Below are positions 31,314 to 33,132 of a stretch of DNA of 33,132 nucleotides, piece after piece (the stretch's first letter is position 1; the number at the start of each line of letters is the position of its first letter). The notes beneath the pieces were generated by a model, which worked only from the letters and a program-made list of their open reading frames with translations, had not been told where the DNA came from and did no database searches. A program made the translations under genes and the position numbers. The DNA comes from Pseudomonadota bacterium (lineage in GTDB: Bacteria > Vulcanimicrobiota > Vulcanimicrobiia > Eremiobacterales > Eremiobacteraceae), in NCBI GenBank assembly GCA_021325335.1, contig JAJPHJ010000068.1, positions 1 to 33,132 on the forward strand, written 5' to 3'.

Positions 31314-32192
31314 ATGGCGAAGCTGTTCGAGTGCGTGCCGAACATCTCAGAAGGCCGGCGCGCCGACGTGGTCGCGCACATCGGCGAACTCGCCGCCAGC
31401 GTCTCGGATGTGACGCTCATCGACACGCAGAGCGACCCTTCCCACAACCGCTCCGTGTACACCCTCGTCGGCACAGGCGACGGGGTTGTCGAAGCGGCGC
31501 TGCGACTGGCCGGCGGCGCCATCGACGCGATCGACTTGCGCAGTCATCAGGGCGAACACCCGCGCATGGGCGCGGTCGACGTGATCCCGTTTATCCCGCT
31601 CGACGGCGCGAGCATGGAAGAAGCGGTGCTGCTCGCACGCCGCTGCGCGCAAGGCCTGTGGGAACGCTATCGCGTCCCGTCCTATTTCTACGAGGCGGCA
31701 GCGACCAAGGCAGAGCGCCGGGACCTCTCAGCCGTGCGCAAAGGGCAATTCGAAGGGTTGCTCAGCGCGGTCAAAGAGCCGGACCGCCAGCCCGACGTGG
31801 GCGAAGCCGCGCTGCATCCGAGCGCGGGCGCCGTGGCGGTGGGAGCGCGGGATTTCCTCATCGCTTTCAATGTCAATCTTGCGACGGCAGACCTCAAACT
31901 TGCCGAACGCATCGCGCTCGCCGTGCGCGCGCGCAGCGGCGGCCTCATCGGGATCAAGGCCTTGGGGTTCTCCCTGCCGGGCGATGTCGTGCAAGTGTCG
32001 ATGAACGTCGTGAACGTCAAAGCGATACCGCTCTACCGCGTGACCGAGCTCATCCGGCGCGAAGCTGCAGCCGCCGGCGTCGCGGTCCGCGCTACCGAAC
32101 TCGTCGGACTTTCACCCTTACGCGCAGTGCTCGAGAGCGCCGCGTACTATCTCCACTTCGACGAGGTCGAACCGTCGCAGGTGACGTGGTAG
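31314..32192 (+). CDS. ftcD: Glutamate formimidoyltransferase
   Basis: The enzyme transfers the formimino group of N-formimino-glutamate to tetrahydrofolate, giving glutamate. The 292-residue protein begins [15 protein letters not shown] and has [11 protein letters not shown], the [14 protein letters not shown] block with the catalytic histidine, and [16 protein letters not shown] near the end. It matches only the formiminotransferase part of the mammalian bifunctional enzyme; no cyclodeaminase domain is attached or seen in the window. It overlaps the start of hutI by 7 bp. With no hutG or hutF in view, it supports the folate-dependent branch of histidine degradation. No clear Shine-Dalgarno sequence precedes ATG 31314. 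Confidence 0.95.
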   Translation: MAKLFECVPNISEGRRADVVAHIGELAASVSDVTLIDTQSDPSHNRSVYTLVGTGDGVVEAALRLAGGAIDAIDLRSHQGEHPRMGAVDVIPFIPLDGASMEEAVLLARRCAQGLWERYRVPSYFYEAAATKAERRDLSAVRKGQFEGLLSAVKEPDRQPDVGEAALHPSAGAVAVGARDFLIAFNVNLATADLKLAERIALAVRARSGGLIGIKALGFSLPGDVVQVSMNVVNVKAIPLYRVTELIRREAAAAGVAVRATELVGLSPLRAVLESAAYYLHFDEVEPSQVTW

Positions 32193-33132
32193 CCGGCGCG
32201 CGCTCCCGCTCCTATTCCATCCACGACGCCACCCTCGTCACGCTCGCCCCGCTTGCCTTGGCGGCCGGTCCGCAAGCGCTGGTCGAACGAGACGACCTCG
32301 GCCTGGTCGAACGTGGAACCGTACTCGTGGAGAACGGCGTCATCACGGCGGTGGGCAGCCAGCATGACTGCGCGCCGGCGGTGGCGCATGCGCGCTCGCG
32401 TTTCTCTTCCTTTGAAGAGCGCGACGCGCACGGGGCGGTTGTCATGCCGGGTTTCGTCGACGCGCACACCCACGCGCTCTTTGCGGGCAACCGGATCGCG
32501 GACTTCGAGGACCTCGCAGCCGGCCGCAAACCGGGTCTTGGAATGCCGTACACGATCGAGCAGACGCGGGCCGCGAGCGACGAAGTCCTCGCGCAGATCC
32601 TCGAGCGTCACCTCTTGCTCATGCGGGCGCACGGCACGACCGCAGCCGAGGTGAAGAGCGGCTACCAGCTCGACGCGCGTGGCGAGTTGCGGTCGCTCGC
32701 GCTGATGGCCCGCCTCGGCGCGCGTGCCGACCTGCCGCGCGTCGTCCCCACGTTTTGCGGCGCGCATGCGCTCGCCCCGGAGTTCGATGACTACGACTCC
32801 TTCGTGGACGAGCTGTGCGAACGCATACTGCCGCAAGTCGCAGACCAAGGCATAGCCTGGTTCGCCGACGCGTTCTGCGACCAGGGCTTCTTCACGCCGG
32901 CACAATCCGAGCGCTTTTTACGCGCGTGCGCGGCGAAGGGCTTGCGCCTGCGCATCCATGCGGACGAGCTCGCTCCAAGCGGCGGGGCGGAAGTCGCCGC
33001 GCGGCTGCACGCGGCCTCCGCCGATCATCTCAATTTCGTCGGAGCGCGGCAGATCGAGGAGCTCGCCGCGGCGGGTTGCATCGCGGTCTTGTGCCCGGGC
33101 ACGGTCGAATACCTCGACCTCGAGCGCTTCGC
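32186..33132 (+). CDS. hutI: Imidazolonepropionase, 3' end outside the window
   Basis: HutI hydrolyses imidazolonepropionate to N-formimino-glutamate, between HutU and FtcD. About 315 residues are visible, and the frame is open to the end of the window. After YSIHDATLVTLAP come the amidohydrolase metal motif MPGFVDAHTHALFAGNR, the AAEVKSGYQLD block, FCGAHALAPEF, the HADELAPSGGAEVA motif, SADHLNFVG and VLCPGTVEYLDLERF. The metal ligands in HTH and HADE are present. Translation probably starts at GTG 32186, inside the last codons of ftcD and shortly after AGGTGA; a few residues before YSIHDATL are not conserved, so the exact start is uncertain. The C-terminal quarter is missing only because the window ends. 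Confidence 0.94.
   Translation, partial: MVAGARSRSYSIHDATLVTLAPLALAAGPQALVERDDLGLVERGTVLVENGVITAVGSQHDCAPAVAHARSRFSSFEERDAHGAVVMPGFVDAHTHALFAGNRIADFEDLAAGRKPGLGMPYTIEQTRAASDEVLAQILERHLLLMRAHGTTAAEVKSGYQLDARGELRSLALMARLGARADLPRVVPTFCGAHALAPEFDDYDSFVDELCERILPQVADQGIAWFADAFCDQGFFTPAQSERFLRACAAKGLRLRIHADELAPSGGAEVAARLHAASADHLNFVGARQIEELAAAGCIAVLCPGTVEYLDLERF

Overview
The window is high-GC, densely coding bacterial DNA with many GTG and TTG starts and gene-to-gene overlaps of 4 to about 50 bp. It encodes hopanoid biosynthesis, a short (63-residue) L28, a PASTA protein, type 2 IPP isomerase and IspH (so a DXP-type isoprenoid route). This suggests an aerobic or facultative free-living bacterium from a poorly cultured lineage. 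My impression is something like Eremiobacterota/WPS-2, but this is a weak guess that needs marker-gene placement. No tRNA, rRNA, CRISPR array, insertion sequence or prophage was seen.

Region 1 (1-362): rpmB on the plus strand converges on the end of a minus-strand run. The short gap holds three copies of a 32-nt hairpin repeat, two in tandem and one inverted with compensatory stem changes. The thiL stop codon lies inside one copy.

Region 2 (348-17797, minus strand): a 17.4-kb run of 14 genes that starts at 17797. In transcription order it holds a polyprenyl diphosphate synthase, a fusion of type 2 isopentenyl diphosphate isomerase with a YjbQ domain, then hpnC, hpnD, hpnE (squalene), shc (hopene), hpnH (adenosylhopane), hpnA and hpnG. 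After a 106-bp gap come a 1010-residue fusion of two GT-C-type membrane glycosyltransferases, a DPM1-like GT2 enzyme, yebC, a kinase-less PASTA membrane protein, rpe and thiL. The first nine genes are an almost complete route from C5 units to the hopanoid side chain.

Region 3 (17798-19538): a 262-bp divergent control region, then hpnJ on the plus strand, the radical SAM enzyme of late hopanoid side-chain modification.

Region 4 (19535-21673, minus): cmk, plsC and ispH, overlapping, with a probable terminator inside the 3' end of hpnJ.

Region 5 (21753-33132): histidine catabolism on the plus strand, hutH-hutU followed by a GAF-GGDEF gene, then after an interruption ftcD-hutI (hutI runs off the window). 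The interruption is a minus-strand leucine-degradation operon: mccB, methylglutaconyl-CoA hydratase, mccA and HMG-CoA lyase. Histidine would go to glutamate through formiminoglutamate with transfer of the one-carbon unit to tetrahydrofolate, and leucine to acetoacetate and acetyl-CoA.

The most unusual items are the IDI-2/YjbQ fusion, the double glycosyltransferase fusion with a soluble insert, and the covarying hairpin repeats. I saw no obviously new defence, mobile or RNA-guided system.
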